Part shown: one piece after another, positions 10,525 through 21,159 of the stretch | How the letters are laid out: each line of letters begins with the position of its first letter | How positions within the stretch are numbered: the stretch's first letter is position 1 | From: Prorocentrum cordatum | Taxonomy: Eukaryota; Sar; Dinophyceae; Prorocentrales; Prorocentraceae | Reading direction: 5' to 3' | DNA: 64,000 nt | Assembly: GCA_963575745.1 (NCBI GenBank) | Contig: CAUYUJ010016309.1 | Coordinates: 125,002 to 189,001, forward strand | The notes under the pieces: model-generated | Databases searched by the model: none | Told to the model about the DNA's origin: nothing | Seen by the model: only the letters and a program-made list of their open reading frames with translations | Program-made: the position numbers and the translations under genes

Positions 10525-10746
10525 TACAGTGAGCGGCTTGAATAAGGAACATTTGCTTATCAAAAGGGGCTCGGTCGTTCCTCAGGTTTGCTTGCGTTCC
10601 GCTGCCTTTTTGGCGGCGAGTCCCCCTGGTGTTCCTTCTGATTTTGGACGCGCGGGTCGGCCGTTCCCTCGGACTTCGTAGACTTCCTTGGAGAAAAGGG
10701 GCTTCGTTCCTTATCTATTGTTCCTTAGGTCAGGCCGACAACTGTA
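10525..10746. mobile_element. 222-bp TIR element (Tc1/mariner-like MITE), M1
   Basis: The left end reads TACAGTGAGCGGCTTGAATA and the right end, in complement, TACAGTTGTCGGCCTGACCT; both then continue AAGGAACA. The TA at each edge may be the target duplication, as in Tc1/mariner elements, whose termini often begin CAGT. Internal GTTCCTTA words are repeated. The element at 26664-26843 is a relative with the same inner TIR (AAGGAAC). No transposase is encoded. Confidence 0.65.
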
Positions 10747-10821
10747 CTCCCCCGTCCCGTCCCATCGCTCACGTCCCGCGTCCCCGATCCCCCTGCCCCA
10801 CCCCCTCGCGGCCCACCACAC

Positions 10822-10984
10822 TCAGGAGGAAAAGAAGCACACAGACACAATTAATCCTCGATCCCCCAGAAAGCATGGGAAAATATTGGAAGTTGGGGGG
10901 AAGACAAAGACCCAGAAAATATGGGAAGATTTGGGAAATATTTGAATTTGTGTGTATTTATTTGTGTGTCCTGGGGCCCCTTGA
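10822..10984 (+). mobile_element. Family A dispersed element, copy 2
   Basis: Same landmarks as 4737-4899, with scattered substitutions and a diverged right end (CCCCTTGA). No clear flanking duplication is visible. The following 200 bp (10985-11180) hold no recognised feature. Confidence 0.75.
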
Positions 10985-11182
10985 CTCTCTCTCCCGCTCT
11001 CTTCCCTCTTTTGGGATCTGGCCTCAAAGCGCTGGAAATCCGAAATCGTCTCCCTCGCCCTTTCCTCGGGTCGCCCGAGCACCGGCCGGCCTGCCAGGTT
11101 ATCCGCCTTCCCTTCGCCCGAGGGCGCATACGGCGCCGACGCGCCTCGGGGCACACAGTCCGCACGCTTCGGGCACGCAGTC

Positions 11183-11500
11183 AACACGGACAGTAAGGAT
11201 GAGCTACAGTGGAGGCCCATGCCAAGCAACACCCTGCTCGCCTCCAGGGTGCCCTGGGTTTCTTGGGTTTTGATGGTTTTGCCGTGGCAGGCGCGACGTT
11301 CCCACGCCAAAGATGAATGGACGTCCTGGGGTCTCAGGGTTGGGTTTCTAGTGGAAGGTTTCTTGTGGACTGGCCTCCACTGTACTCTCCAAGATGACCC
11401 TTGCATCCTTCCCAATTGGTCTATCCTTGACCACTTTCGCTGGCCGCGCCGCGCTCGAAACGTGCCGACGTGGCCTTCCAAGTCCCTTGCATCCTTATCT
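11183..11500. repeat. Dispersed duplication, filled copy
   Basis: Paralogous to 11920-12065. Shared words include CAGTAAGGATG, ACCCTTGCA, CGCTTTCGCTGGCCGCGCC, GCTCGAAA and CCCTTGCATCCTTAT. The copy here is split by the 180-bp element at 11205-11384. No protein is recognised in either copy. Confidence 0.75.
11205..11384. mobile_element. 180-bp MITE with perfect 13-bp TIRs, M2
   Basis: The ends are TACAGTGGAGGCC (11205-11217) and its exact complement (11372-11384); weaker similarity continues inward. Removing the element and one TA leaves sequence that aligns almost without gaps to the paralogous locus at 11928-11965, which lacks it. This marks the boundaries and a TA target site. The TIR resembles those of M1 and M3. 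No coding capacity. Confidence 0.8.
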
Positions 11501-11519
11501 CATGTACCCTTCGTCTGCG

Positions 11520-11905
11520 CGTGAACTCCATGATCGACTTTTCCGCCCCAGTCCAAGCTCAATTCTCATCCTCCGGGACCTCGACGCTCCCAGCGCGCGA
11601 GGGCCGCGCGGCAAGAGCAGAGCATCCTGCCCCCCCTGGCGGCCTGGAGCCCGCAGGCGCGGTCGCAGGCGGAGGCGCGCGCGTCGCAGGCCGCGGAGGC
11701 GGAGCTGGAGGCCTCCTCGTCCTGCTCTGCCGCCCCCGCGACTCATGCCTGGCAGGGGCAGCCCCCGTGCCCGAAGCCCTCGCCGAGGATGTCTCTCTTC
11801 CGCGGAAGCCGGCACCCCCCCCCGGGTTCCTCCGCGAGCCCCAGGAATACTTTCCTTCCAGATTGCCCCCTCGCAGGGGTTGCATGTTGGCGTCGCCCGA
11901 GTGAT
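11520..11905 (+). other. Possible coding segment, unrecognised
   Basis: Several overlapping open frames. One reads RARAARQEQSILPPLAAW followed by an Ala/Gln/Glu-rich stretch (QAEARASQAAEAELEASS) that could form a helix, then proline-rich sequence. No start codon, splice site or family motif is decisive, and the segment lies between two copies of a dispersed duplication, so it may be repeat-derived. Confidence 0.2.
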
Positions 11906-11919
11906 CCTACTCTACCGTC

Positions 11920-12065
11920 AACCAGCACAGTAAGGATGGGCAATCTTCCCGAGGGTACCCTTGCACCCTTGTCTCCTCGGTCCATCCTTCGCCGCTTTCG
12001 CTGGCCGCGCCCCGCTCGAAAAGCTTCGAAGTGGGCGTCCAAGGCCCCTGCATCCTTATCGCGCA
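11920..12065. repeat. Dispersed duplication, empty-site copy
   Basis: Paralogue of 11183-11500 without the 180-bp element. The junction equivalent to the insertion point is near 11941. The next 400 bp (12066-12470) contain C-rich tracts and no recognised gene. Confidence 0.7.
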
Positions 12066-12486
12066 TCCTTACTTTACTGGTTTACTGTACTGCACTGCCC
12101 CACCCCCTCTCCGTTGTTGCCACCGGCGCCGAATTTGGAGGTGTGCGTGTGGGTAGAGTCTGAGAGTACGGCCATGGCGAGGGGGACTGGCCCTCCTGAT
12201 CCTGCTCGGTGCCGGCACTCCTCGCGTCTGCGTGGCTGTGCCCGAGGCCTTCTCTTTTGCTTCCGCCCGAGTCCGCCAGCGTCGCCCCTCGCACGCTCTC
12301 GGCTGCGCCTGGAGCAAACGTCCCCCCCCCCTTTCCCCTCCCCCTCCCCTCTTCTCCTCGTGCCTGACGTTGGCAAGCTTAGATCGGCTGGGATCGCAGT
12401 GTCAGGGTGTTCTGAACAGAGTATGGCACTGAGGCCGACTTGAGCGCTGTTCCGAAGAAGCTTTGGGGGCACAATCATGGCTCTAC

Positions 12487-12640
12487 CTCCTGCTGCTGCT
12501 CCTCCTCCTCGTTTTGCGTTGCATAGGTTCTGGTTGGTCAACCGTAGCGTCGAACATTCTTCTCCTCCTCCTCCTCCTCCTCCTCTTCCTCCTTCTCCTC
12601 TCCCTTCTTACCCTCCCTCCTTCACTTCTCCCATCGCCCG
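12487..12640. repeat. CTC/CCT microsatellite
   Basis: Imperfect (CTC)n and (CTT)n tract. The 285 bp that follow contain no recognised gene. Confidence 0.8.
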
Positions 12641-12924
12641 ATCCTGGCCTGGCAATTGGGCACTGTGGGTCTCTTCCATCATATGCGGGTCACGTGCCCT
12701 GCGCATGAGCGCTTGCCGAAACGTCGTTGGAACTGATCTGGATTGAAGTGCAGCGGTTGGCGATTCGGGGGCTGCGCCGACTTCCGCCAGATGTAGGGTC
12801 CTGGACGGGCTCGAACCGCGCGTGTTCCCTGCTCTCGCATCTGCCAGCGCCGACGTCAAGAGCTCGTTCTTGCGTGCGTATCTGCGCCAGGGGACCGAGC
12901 GTCCTTTGCCGGCCCCCGGAGGGG

Positions 12925-13135
12925 TGGCTGCAGTGGAGCTCCGCGGGGCGAATTGCCGTTCGTGTCCTCCTCGATCTTGTCGTTGTCCTTCCTATTGTCC
13001 TTCTCGCCCTCGGCCCGTCCGCGACCCAACCGCGACCCGCCCGCGACCCACCCACGGCCCGCCCGCGTCACACCCGCGACCCACCACTGACCCACGCACG
13101 CTGCTTCGAGGGAGAGCTCGGTGCCTGCGGTGGGC
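12925..13135 (+). repeat. Dispersed repeat with CGACCCACCC minisatellite, copy 1
   Basis: Similar to 40140-40345. Both begin with TTCCGCGG/CTCCGCGG, run through TTGTCGTTGTC/TTGTCGTCTTCG words into degenerate tandem CGACCCACCC (about 10 bp), and end with TGCCTGCGG(T/C)GGGC. The encoded peptide in one frame is a hydrophobic run followed by an Arg/Pro-rich tail in both copies. Function unknown. Confidence 0.55.
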
Positions 13136-13139
13136 GCGT

Positions 13140-13556
13140 GGTGTAATGTGCACACGGAGGTCATTTGCGGCGAGCTTATGAAAAGTTTTTTCCGAGCTTC
13201 GTAGAATGTCGACGACTTGGACGGGCGAACGGCGCTGTAGGCAACGGCGATGCAGGTTTCGGCAGTGTGGGAACGAATGCCTCGCGATCTCCTACAATTT
13301 GCGCTGTCGTGCTCGCTCGTTCTATTCACATTTGGAAATGTAGGACACTGTGGTTCGTGATATCCTACAATTTGGTCCCCAGCATCACCATCAAGCAGCA
13401 TCGCCGTTAGCCCGGCCTTGGCGACGACCCTCCCCCGTCCCCTCCGTTCCCACTTGCAACTGCGGGGCCGTGTTTTCTCCTCTTGCGTGGCCAGTGACCA
13501 GAACGATCAAGTTCATGCCCCTTGCGGCGGGCACCCGCGCGCTCCTCACCACCACG
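13140..13556. other. Unassigned stretch
   Basis: Contains the word TCCTACAATTTG twice (about 13291 and 13362), each preceded by GCGATC/GTGATA-type sequence, suggesting a small old duplication. No gene is recognised. Confidence 0.35.
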
Positions 13557-13595
<39 letters not shown>

Positions 13596-13714
13596 CTCTC
13601 TACACACACAAAGGGGACAAGTAAGATGCCCCCTGCGGCGAGAAGGAGGCGAAGAGGCAAATGTGCATGAGGACGACGATGGAGATAATGATGACAGTGG
13701 CGACGTTGATGTTG

Positions 13715-13768
<54 letters not shown>

Positions 13769-13785
13769 GGATGAGGATGAGGATG

Positions 13786-13816
<31 letters not shown>

Positions 13817-14400
13817 CGATGATGATGATGATGATGATGGCGGTGACTGTAGTCTATACTGATATCCATGAGGACGATACTGATGCTGATGATGCAGATG
13901 ATGCTGATGGTTATGCTGTTGCTGAAGATGAGGGTGATGGTGATGATGGCGATGAAGATTAGTCTGAAGTCGATGAGGATGAATATGAAACTGAAGATGC
14001 TGATGATGATGATGATGATGATGGTTGTGATTATGCTGATGAGGACGATGAGGACGATGCTAATACTGATGCTGCTGCTATTGAGGATGTTGATCATGAT
14101 GCTGCTGATGAAGGTGATGCTGCTGCTGCTTATGATGATGCTGATGATGATGATGGCTTCTGATCCAAAGCATGCACACCACCATGATGTTGATGATATC
14201 GCTGGCGACGCCGATGATGGTAGTGGCGACTACGACAAGGGTCACGATGACGATGACGATGACGATGACGATCACGATGACGACGACGAGAATGATGATA
14301 ATGCAGATGATGATGCTGCTGATGATGACGATGATGATGGTGATCATGGTGAGGCTGACAATGTTGATGGTGACGAAGATGGTGATGGGAATGCTGCTTG
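13557..14400 (+). repeat. CT run followed by GAT arrays
   Basis: (CT)n at 13557-13601, then GAT-rich trinucleotide arrays at 13714-13850 and 13870-14395 with ACG and GCT variants. Poly-Asp, poly-Met and poly-Ile ORFs are by-products. Confidence 0.9.
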
Positions 14401-14439
14401 AGATTGTGCGCTTTGGTTGGGGAAGTGGCGATCTCAAAG

Positions 14440-14985
14440 GGGCCATGGAGAGGAGGAGGAGGTGGAGGAGGAGGAGCAGCAGCAGGCGGAGGAGGAGCAG
14501 GAGGAGCAGGGGGAGGTGCGGAGGAGAGGGGGAGAGACAGAAACATATGAGGCCCGATTTCATACGCGAGAGCACGCTTAATCATGGGCCTCACGTGCTT
14601 GATCACCTCGGTTTTCCAAGGCCCATGGGGAGACAACTGATGCATGCGGCGTTGGGGGGGAGGTGCTCCTCGGCCTCCTCCTCCTGCTCCCGCCCCCCCT
14701 TCTCGTCTGCTCGCCCCTCGGAGTTATCGCACGGTGGTCTCATATCAGGAATCGTGACGGCTTCGCTTTAGCTCTCAAGTTCACGAGTCCGGTCCGATCC
14801 CCTTGTTTTGCCGCTCTTCCTCGGGGGCCACGTGGAACGTGCTGCCCCCGATACTCTGGCAGGTTGCGACGCTTCGCGGCGAGCTGCTGATTGAGCGACG
14901 CAGGTCGTGCAACGCCATGGAGGTGCCGCTGCTAGAGGGAGCAAAGAGGAACAGCGGCGGGAGGAAGCGGGGAGGAGAGGAGGCT
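14440..14985. other. GGA microsatellite and unassigned DNA
   Basis: GGA-rich tract at 14448-14525. The stretch 14540-14985 is mixed sequence. A minus-strand frame over 14540-14645 (MHQLSPHGPWKTEVIKHV) looks locally coding-like but has no recognised family. Confidence 0.3.
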
Positions 14986-15680
14986 CAGGAGGAGGAGGAT
15001 GAGAATGAGGAGGAGGAGGAGAACGAGGAAAATTATGAGGCGAACGCTCGGAGGAGGATGAAGAGGATTTAGGATAATGAGGAGGATGAGGATAAGGATG
15101 CAAATGATAATGAAGATGAGGATGCTACTGAGGATACTGATTATGATGACGATGCTAATGATGATGATGATGATGATGATGATGATGCTGATGACGATGC
15201 TGATGATGCTGATGATGATGACGATGATGCTGCTGTTGATGATGATTATGCTGATGATGCTGGTAACGACGACGTCGATAATGATGATGTTGATGATGTT
15301 GCTGATGAGGATGATGATAAGAATGCTGCTGATGATGAAGCTGATGCTGTTGTTGATGATGCTACTGTAATGCTACTGCTGATGATGAGCATCGTTGTGA
15401 TGCACATTTCGATGAGGCTGCTGCTTATGACGATGGTGACGGCGATAGTGATGGTGATGGTGACGATGGTGGTGATGGTGACGGCGATGCTGATGGTGGT
15501 GGTGGTGATGATGATTGTGATGCTGATTGTCATGATGATCACGATGATGATGATCTTGATGATCAGGAGGATAATAATGATAATGATGATGAAGAGGAGG
15601 AGGAGACGGAGGAGGAGGAGGAGGAGGAGGAGGAGGAGGAGGAGGAGGAGGAGGAGGAGGAGGAGGAGGAGGAGGGCCCC
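14985..15680 (+). repeat. GAG and GAT microsatellite complex
   Basis: GAG-rich 14985-15060, GAT-rich 15062-15590, and near-pure GGA 15594-15675. The open frames are by-products. Confidence 0.9.
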
Positions 15681-16180
15681 TCGTACGCTTTCCTCGCTCT
15701 CGTAACCCATGGCCTCTCGATCTTGCCATTCTGGTCCACACTGTCCTCGCCCTGGAGGCCTTTCCCGCTGTTCGTTGCGACCAGTCCTTGAACCCTCGCG
15801 CCTGATTTCTTGTTGAGCCCCCATCCCACCTCATCACAGTTGCGCAGGTTTTCCTGAATCGCAAGGTGTGCCTCGACGCTCGGGCATTGCGCTCCAAGTT
15901 CTGTTGTCGAAGTTTGTGCGTTCCTCGACACGCTCGCGCATGGGGCCCAATTGGACCACTCGATGTGTGCTCCTCCTCCTCCTTCTCCTCCTCCGCCTCT
16001 TCCTCCAGCCGTTCTGACCCAATATTTCGGCTTGCAGCCGCTTTCTTCAGAGCGGCAGTAGCTGTTGCGAATCAGTTGGCTCGAGCTTTCTTTGTATGCG
16101 CTCCTGCAGGAGCAAGACGTCCCTCGCTCGCGGCTGCAGCGGCCAATGGCAGGATATGATTCAGAAGTATTAGATCTGTG
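15681..16180. other. Region upstream of the plus-strand LINE
   Basis: No recognised domain. It may contain the LINE 5' untranslated region, but the LINE 5' end cannot be placed: no spliced leader or target-site duplication is visible here, unlike the minus-strand LINE. Confidence 0.3.
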
Positions 16181-16184
16181 GACC

Positions 16185-16440
16185 GCGGCAGCCCACCTGG
16201 GGATGCCCACGCTGTGGGCGCAACCAGAATTGGGCGTGCAAGATCCGCTGCGCGTGCGGGAAGCAGGCGCCCTCGGAGATCGTCCGCAAAGCGAGGCAGC
16301 AGGCTGTCAAGTTGGAAGGTCCCGCGCCTTGTCCACCGGTTCGCCTTAGTGTGGAGCAGGAGGCGGCGCACCCAGCCAGAGCAAGCTGGCGAAGCAGCTC
16401 CTTGCCGTCGAGAAGAGCTTGACCAACCCAACTGCCAGTT
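16185..16440 (+). pseudogene. LINE ORF1 zinc-finger segment
   Basis: The frame starting at 16198 reads WGCPRCGRNQNWACKIRC and then ACGKQAP. The spacing C-x2-C-x9-C-x3-C-x-C with W and N in place is a RanBP2-like zinc finger, probably for nucleic-acid binding in the ORF1 protein. The frame continues into a basic helix (EIVRKARQQAVKLEG). A frameshift near 16380 is needed to continue into SKLAKQLLAVEKSLTN. Confidence 0.6.
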
Positions 16441-16574
16441 TCATCAGTCGAGCCAGCGCAGTCGGCGTGCAGGCAATGGCCACATGAGAGGCAACAGGAG
16501 CGCCAGCCAACATAAGATACACCAGATGATGGCGAGGTTACCGAGCTCCAGACACGGCCTTTGGAGGGAGGAAA

Positions 16575-16984
16575 CACTCGTGGCTGTCAGGACAGCGGAC
16601 CCGGCGTCGGCGTTGCAGCAAGGTGTAGAAGATAAGTTCGCGTCGGCGCGCAGGAAGATCAAGGAGCCCAATCCTGCCCTCACTCGTCAGATTGTTCTTG
16701 GTCATCAACTTGCTCGTGAGCAGCAGAAGCTCACCAAGCTCGAGGAGGAGGTCGTGGAGCGCACCAAGGCCGCCAAGGATGCTTAGGAGGCGCTGGTGGC
16801 CACCCAGGAGAAAATACAGGCAGCGAATTTGTTTATCCAGGCCATGCAAGTCGAGTTGAGCACCACCATGCAGCAGGTTGCGCCTGCCGCGCCCTCGGCC
16901 TTCAGCATGCCCGACATTGCTGCTGAGGGTTTGGCGATGAACGCGCTGACTTGTCTCCCTCGTCCAGTCCGAGGCTTCCGTTGA
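16575..16984 (+). pseudogene. LINE ORF1 coiled-coil segment, interrupted by TAG
   Basis: The frame reads SARRKIKEPNPAL, then HQLAREQQKLTKLEEEVVER, an alpha-helical heptad pattern. It stops at TAG (16784-16786), after which the same frame continues EALVATQEKIQAANLFIQAM, still helical. This is the expected coiled coil downstream of the ORF1 zinc finger. The in-frame TAG is most simply a decay mutation. Confidence 0.55.
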
Positions 16985-17003
16985 ATTCAAGAACTTCAAG
17001 CTG

Positions 17004-18088
17004 TTGCTCGCTAGCCTTCCACCGCCCCCTGCTCCAGCTGGCGCGGCCGGCGACGAGGGAAACGCTGGGCGTCAACCACCACAACCTCAAGCCGAGATGG
17101 TAGTGCTCATGGCGTGCACCACCGCTGGTATCTGGCCTGCCCCTGTCTTCAAAGGTCTGTCGTGTACCTCCCCTTCGTGGCGCCCCCAGCTCTGCTGTGA
17201 CCAGCGACGCGTGCACTTCATCGAAACGTTCAATGGTTCTTCGAGAGAGTCGCTCCGCAGACGACTCGCCGCGACGGGCGCCATGGTGCTGTGCGCCCAG
17301 GAGGTTGGCGTCTCGGAGCAGCTTGGAGGGCCTCAGCGAGACCAGCCTGCACATATTATGTTTACTGGGGTGCTTCGTTCCGGACCCGACCCATGCTTCC
17401 ACGCGCGGCAGTTGGGAGTTTGGGCCCGAAGTTTTGGAAGGAGTTGGTTTCCAAAGAAGATGGGGGTGCTCGTTGTGTTCCCGATCACTTGCGCGTGCTC
17501 GGCCCCGTCGTCGAAGCGCATCATCGACTGCGTCGTCCTGGGGCCAGGCATCGCTCGCTTGATCGCTGATGTTCGTGTCGGCTTCGTGTGGGGAGTCAGA
17601 CCGCGTCGCCCCGTCCGGCTCGGGTTTCGAACTGGCGCCCTGCAGATCCAGCAGCTAGTCAACAGGGCCCACCAGCGATGGCCCACCCGCCCTCCTCTTG
17701 GACATCAGTCGGTCTCTCCTGTTCTGTGGCGCGCCGCCCTTGCTCTCGCCGCGCCAGCTGTCGCGCGCGCGGGGTCTGCCATGGGAAGTTTTGTTTGGCA
17801 TGCCCCCAGCGAGGCTTTGGGTAACTTTGTCGATGTTGCTGAGGTTGGGCTCTGCGCGCATAGAGCCAGGTCGAGTCTGAGGGGTTCGGGGAGAGGGGCG
17901 CATGGAGAAAGCGTCCCGGGCGCTGTGTTCTACCGCTCCACGAATCATGCTGATTGGCTCCAGATCCCCAGTGGCTGGAAGTGGCTCCACCGCGCGTTCA
18001 ATGCGCTGATATCTGCGGTCGCCAGCGCGGCCGGCATTGACGCGCTCGCGGGCCAGCAGCCTCTCGCGCCCCAGCAACGTCCCTGCCA
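17004..18088 (+). pseudogene. LINE ORF2 N-terminal segment with endonuclease-like motif
   Basis: A long open frame (17004-18113) includes FNGSSRESLRRRLAATGAMV and then LCAQEVGV, matching the start of the APE-type endonuclease of LINE ORF2 (the N and the QE catalytic positions). The same arrangement occurs in the minus-strand LINE as FNSSRWPPAKDLVAWVTRAS followed by NQEHKL. Downstream, the fit breaks up by frameshifts. The frame ends after a 21-G run. Confidence 0.45.
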
Positions 18089-18109
18089 GGGGGGGGGGGG
18101 GGGGGGGGG

Positions 18110-18950
18110 CTGAGCCCCAGACAGGATGCGTCTCCCAGCGGCGCGCGGGAGACGGCGGCAGGCAGGCGCGCTGGCCGCCAGGGCCTATTTCGACGCGGGG
18201 TGCCTGGCGGCAGGCCGCCCTGGCTGGCTCCGCGCGGCTCGCGGGTGAGGTTACTGGGCTCCGGGGCCCGTGGGCCCCCCCGGTGGCTCAGCGTTCCCTG
18301 GGTGCTTTCTCTCCGGGAGCTGGAGATCGCCCTGGAAGTTGGAGTTCAAGAATTTGGGCAAGGTGGAGCTCAGAGATAGGGGAGTTGGGGTTTCTTGAGT
18401 TCAGGGCCAAAGCCTCTACTGGCCTGGCTTCCGAATCGAGAGTGTTTTGCGCGCGCCGCTCCGCCGGACCTCGGGCTTCCGGGCCGTTCTCTGCGCGTCG
18501 ATCGAGCGACCTGTCTTTATCCCTGCGCAGGCGCCGTGGAAGCTGATGCCGCTCCTGGCAGGGGCCCGAGGGCGGCCTGGCGCCCGTCCATCTCCTGGCC
18601 CCCCAGCTCGCGTTCCGGGGCGGCTTCGACGAGGCCGAGCTGGCGGCGCCCGGGACGGGGCCGTAGGCTTTCATGGCCCTCTGCGCGCGGGCAGAGCTCC
18701 GAGGGAGCCGCGCGGCATCGGAGTCTTCGGGGGCGGAGCGGGCTGCCCGCGGTGACCCGGGCGACGGCAGGCCTCATTCAGCACGGGGTGAGGTGCGCAC
18801 TGTCATTTCTAATTCTTCGAAAGTTCTTGGATTTTTTAAGGGGCCGAGATCTTTTCATGTCTACTTGTTCTATCCTGGGCTTCTTCCTGGTCGCTGGGGG
18901 GCCAGGGGCAATGAGACACGAGCGCAGTTCGAACTGGGCGCGGATAGAAA
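18110..18950 (+). pseudogene. LINE ORF2 linker between endonuclease and RT
   Basis: GC-rich sequence with shifting open frames and no motif that can be aligned by eye. It is assigned to the LINE only because it lies between the endonuclease and RT segments on the same strand. Confidence 0.35.
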
Positions 18951-19390
18951 TGAACGGCGTGTGCGACGAATCCTTGGCGTTGATCTGGCGCAGGGGCACG
19001 GCCGCCTATGGGGGATCGCTGCGGTGCTCGTCGAGGTGCTGTTCGTCTGACATCTGTTGAAACCCGCGCATCCTGCGCTCGGGATCCCACCGTTCCCCAT
19101 CGTCCAGCCCATCTTCGTTTGCGGCTGCCCGCGGGGGGCGTGCTGCATGGCGTGTTTGTCAAGTTGCGTGTCATGTTTGTGTTCGGCGCAGTCGCTCTCA
19201 GTCACCCGCCGGCCTTCCTGGGCTCCTGCGTAGACGATGGCGCGTCTGTGGCCTGTGGGGGGCAGAATGAGATTGTCGCGGCTCGCGCCGGGGCGGCAGT
19301 CGACCTCGGGCACGTTTTCGGCAGCCGTCTTAATGTTGAGCTGGCCGAAGAAGAGGCCGTCGGCTTCGCATCGTCGCAGCGCTGAGCGAC
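18950..19390 (+). pseudogene. LINE reverse transcriptase segment
   Basis: A possible motif A (GVDLAQGHGRLWG) near 18980 is followed by motif-B-like LPAGGVLHGVFVKL (about 19120-19165). Motif C reads LGSCVDDGASVACGG, with the catalytic VDD at 19230-19238. The frame continues SRLNVELAEEEAVGFASS, the usual strand and helix after motif C, and stops at 19383-19385. Both motif C aspartates are intact, but motif A is poor and a frameshift separates segments, so activity is not expected. Confidence 0.6.
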
Positions 19391-19391
19391 A

Positions 19392-19672
19392 ATGATTTCC
19401 CGCAGGCTCCGCGTTCCGCGTCCGTTTGCGGCGGCCAAGTCGTCGGCGCCCCCGGGGTTCGATCTGGCGCCGGGCCGACGGATGGAATGCAAGAGCGGAC
19501 GGGCTAAGCTAAAGGAGCGCTTCAACGCGATGCGACGTCGACGTGCGTTGCTTTCGCGCCTCCGTCGCCAGCGTCGGCGCGACCAAATTCGGTCTTGTAA
19601 TTGTTATTATATTTCGTGTGCGCCCCGCTGCTTGATATGGCAATGTGGTTTTAGGTTTGGCAGACTCTGATG
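19392..19672 (+). pseudogene. LINE post-RT basic segment
   Basis: The frame reads GFDLAPGRRMECKSGRAKLK and continues into an arginine-rich helix (MRRRRALLSRLRR). A G-x-D-x-x-x-G-R-R element followed by basic repeats is typical just after the RT thumb in dinoflagellate LINEs. It follows the motif C segment directly, one frame shifted. Confidence 0.5.
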
Positions 19673-20187
19673 TGCGCGCCCTGCAATGCACCTTGCTCGC
19701 AAGGGTGATCCCTGCGCGCAAGTGGGCATCTCTCACGGCGGAGCGAGTGCTTGACGCGAATCCATCTCGGAAGCAGTCTGTTGCGCCTGCTCACCAATGT
19801 GCTACGAGCCTATAGGGGGCGACTGCGCGCCCCGAGTCCAGCCCGATCTCGTTTCGTGAGCATGTCAGGGTATGGAGTGATATCGCAGCCCTTCCCATGG
19901 ACTTGGGTAGTTCTGGCTGGAGGTGCTCTCGGGGAGCCCTACACGTAAGGCTTCTTAGTCTTCCGAGGGTTGCATGGAGGACGGATGGTTTCACTGTTTG
20001 AAAGGACAAGACGGGGCATGTCGTCGACTTGCTCTACGCCTCCTCAGCGATGATCGACGCCGTGTTGCAGGAATGGGGTTCAGAGGTCTCAGCGGCGCTG
20101 CCTTGCCATGCCCCTCGTTGAATTTGCGGCCGCTCGCGTGGCCCCCGACCTTCCGCGAGGGCGTGTGCATCCGGAGAAGGTCTCGGG

Positions 20188-20955
20188 TTGTGGGGGGCGC
20201 TGGTTCTGCGCCTACTTTCTGGAGGTGCCTGGGCGGGGAGTCGGCTGAGAGAGTCGGGTTGCGTTCGCGATGGGTTGTGTCGTTTGTGGCGTGGAACGTT
20301 TGTTTTCCGCGCCCACGGGCAGCGGCTCTGCGATGCGCCCGAGGCGCGCGAGCCCCGCAGCGCGCGCGTCAGCGACGAGATGATTGGCGATGCTCGGTCC
20401 GCTGGCGCGGCAGGTGTGCCTTTCTGGTCTAGGCTGCTCGTGTCTCAACCAACCCCGCCGCCCCCGGGTCTGAGGCTCGACCCCGTCCTCCATGGCCCCG
20501 AGGGCGAACCGCTTGAGGTTTGGGATTTCTGCGCCCGAGCCGCAGTCTCGGATGTCGTGGTCGACGGCTCGGCGACCCGGCCGGCTTGTCGCGAGATGAA
20601 TCGTAGCTCGCGTGCAAGTGTGTTCCTAGCACCTGGCGAGCAGTATGAAGTTAGGGTCAGGATCATAGGCGCCGTCTGGCCCGGCCTTCCCCAGACGCCC
20701 CAATCGGGAGAGCACTTGGGACTGGTCGCTCTGAGCTGCCTCGCGACTGGACCCTGTCAGGTGCACATGGGCTGGTTGGAAACCGTCCGCCTGTGCAGCG
20801 AGCGCCCGAGTGCGCAGCTGGACCCCCGCCAAGTGTTTGCTGACCTGCAGAGGTGCGCCCCTGCCGAGAAAAATGCCGCCGCCCTGAGGTCTGCTTCTCA
20901 CGCGCCTGCGCGCAGGTCTGACGACGACATAGCGTCCGTCCCAGCAGGGTGCTGA
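20188..20955 (+). pseudogene. LINE RNase H domain
   Basis: The 255-codon open frame carries VVVDGSATRPACREMNRSSR (first catalytic Asp at 20563-20565), then GAVWPGLPQTPQSGEHLGL (catalytic Glu at 20710-20712), then VHMGWLETVRL, where the third Asp is expected, and AQLDPRQVFADLQR. Spacing fits RNase H type I as found at the C-terminus of some LINE ORF2 proteins. The third acidic residue appears lost (Gly-Trp). Upstream, 19700-20187 contains decayed sequence that probably belongs to the same ORF. Confidence 0.6.
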
Positions 20956-21159
20956 CCGCCTTGCGCAGCATGCGTGATCCTTGCGCCCCGCAGTGGCCGC
21001 GTCGGAGCTTGAAGAGCTTGGCGGGACTGTGTGCGCTGTGCGCAAGTTGGGTTCGATGTTTGCCGCTGTCCATTTGTTTTTTCTTCCGAAGCGAGATGTT
21101 GTTTGGATGCCCAAAGGACCGCGTCCAAAGACCCTGCGAGCCCACCAGTGACACGATTG

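Larger units (their letters stand above)
16181..21150 (+). mobile_element. Degenerate LINE retrotransposon, plus strand
   Basis: Domains occur in LINE order on one strand: an ORF1 zinc finger (about 16198-16275), coiled coil (16620-16900), an endonuclease-like segment (about 17200-17450), reverse transcriptase (about 18950-19390), basic post-RT segment (19392-19580) and RNase H (20545-20955). Reading frames shift repeatedly and stops interrupt most domains, so the copy is inactive. A run of 21 G residues (18089-18109) lies between endonuclease and RT. No poly(A) tail or target-site duplication could be placed. Confidence 0.75.
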
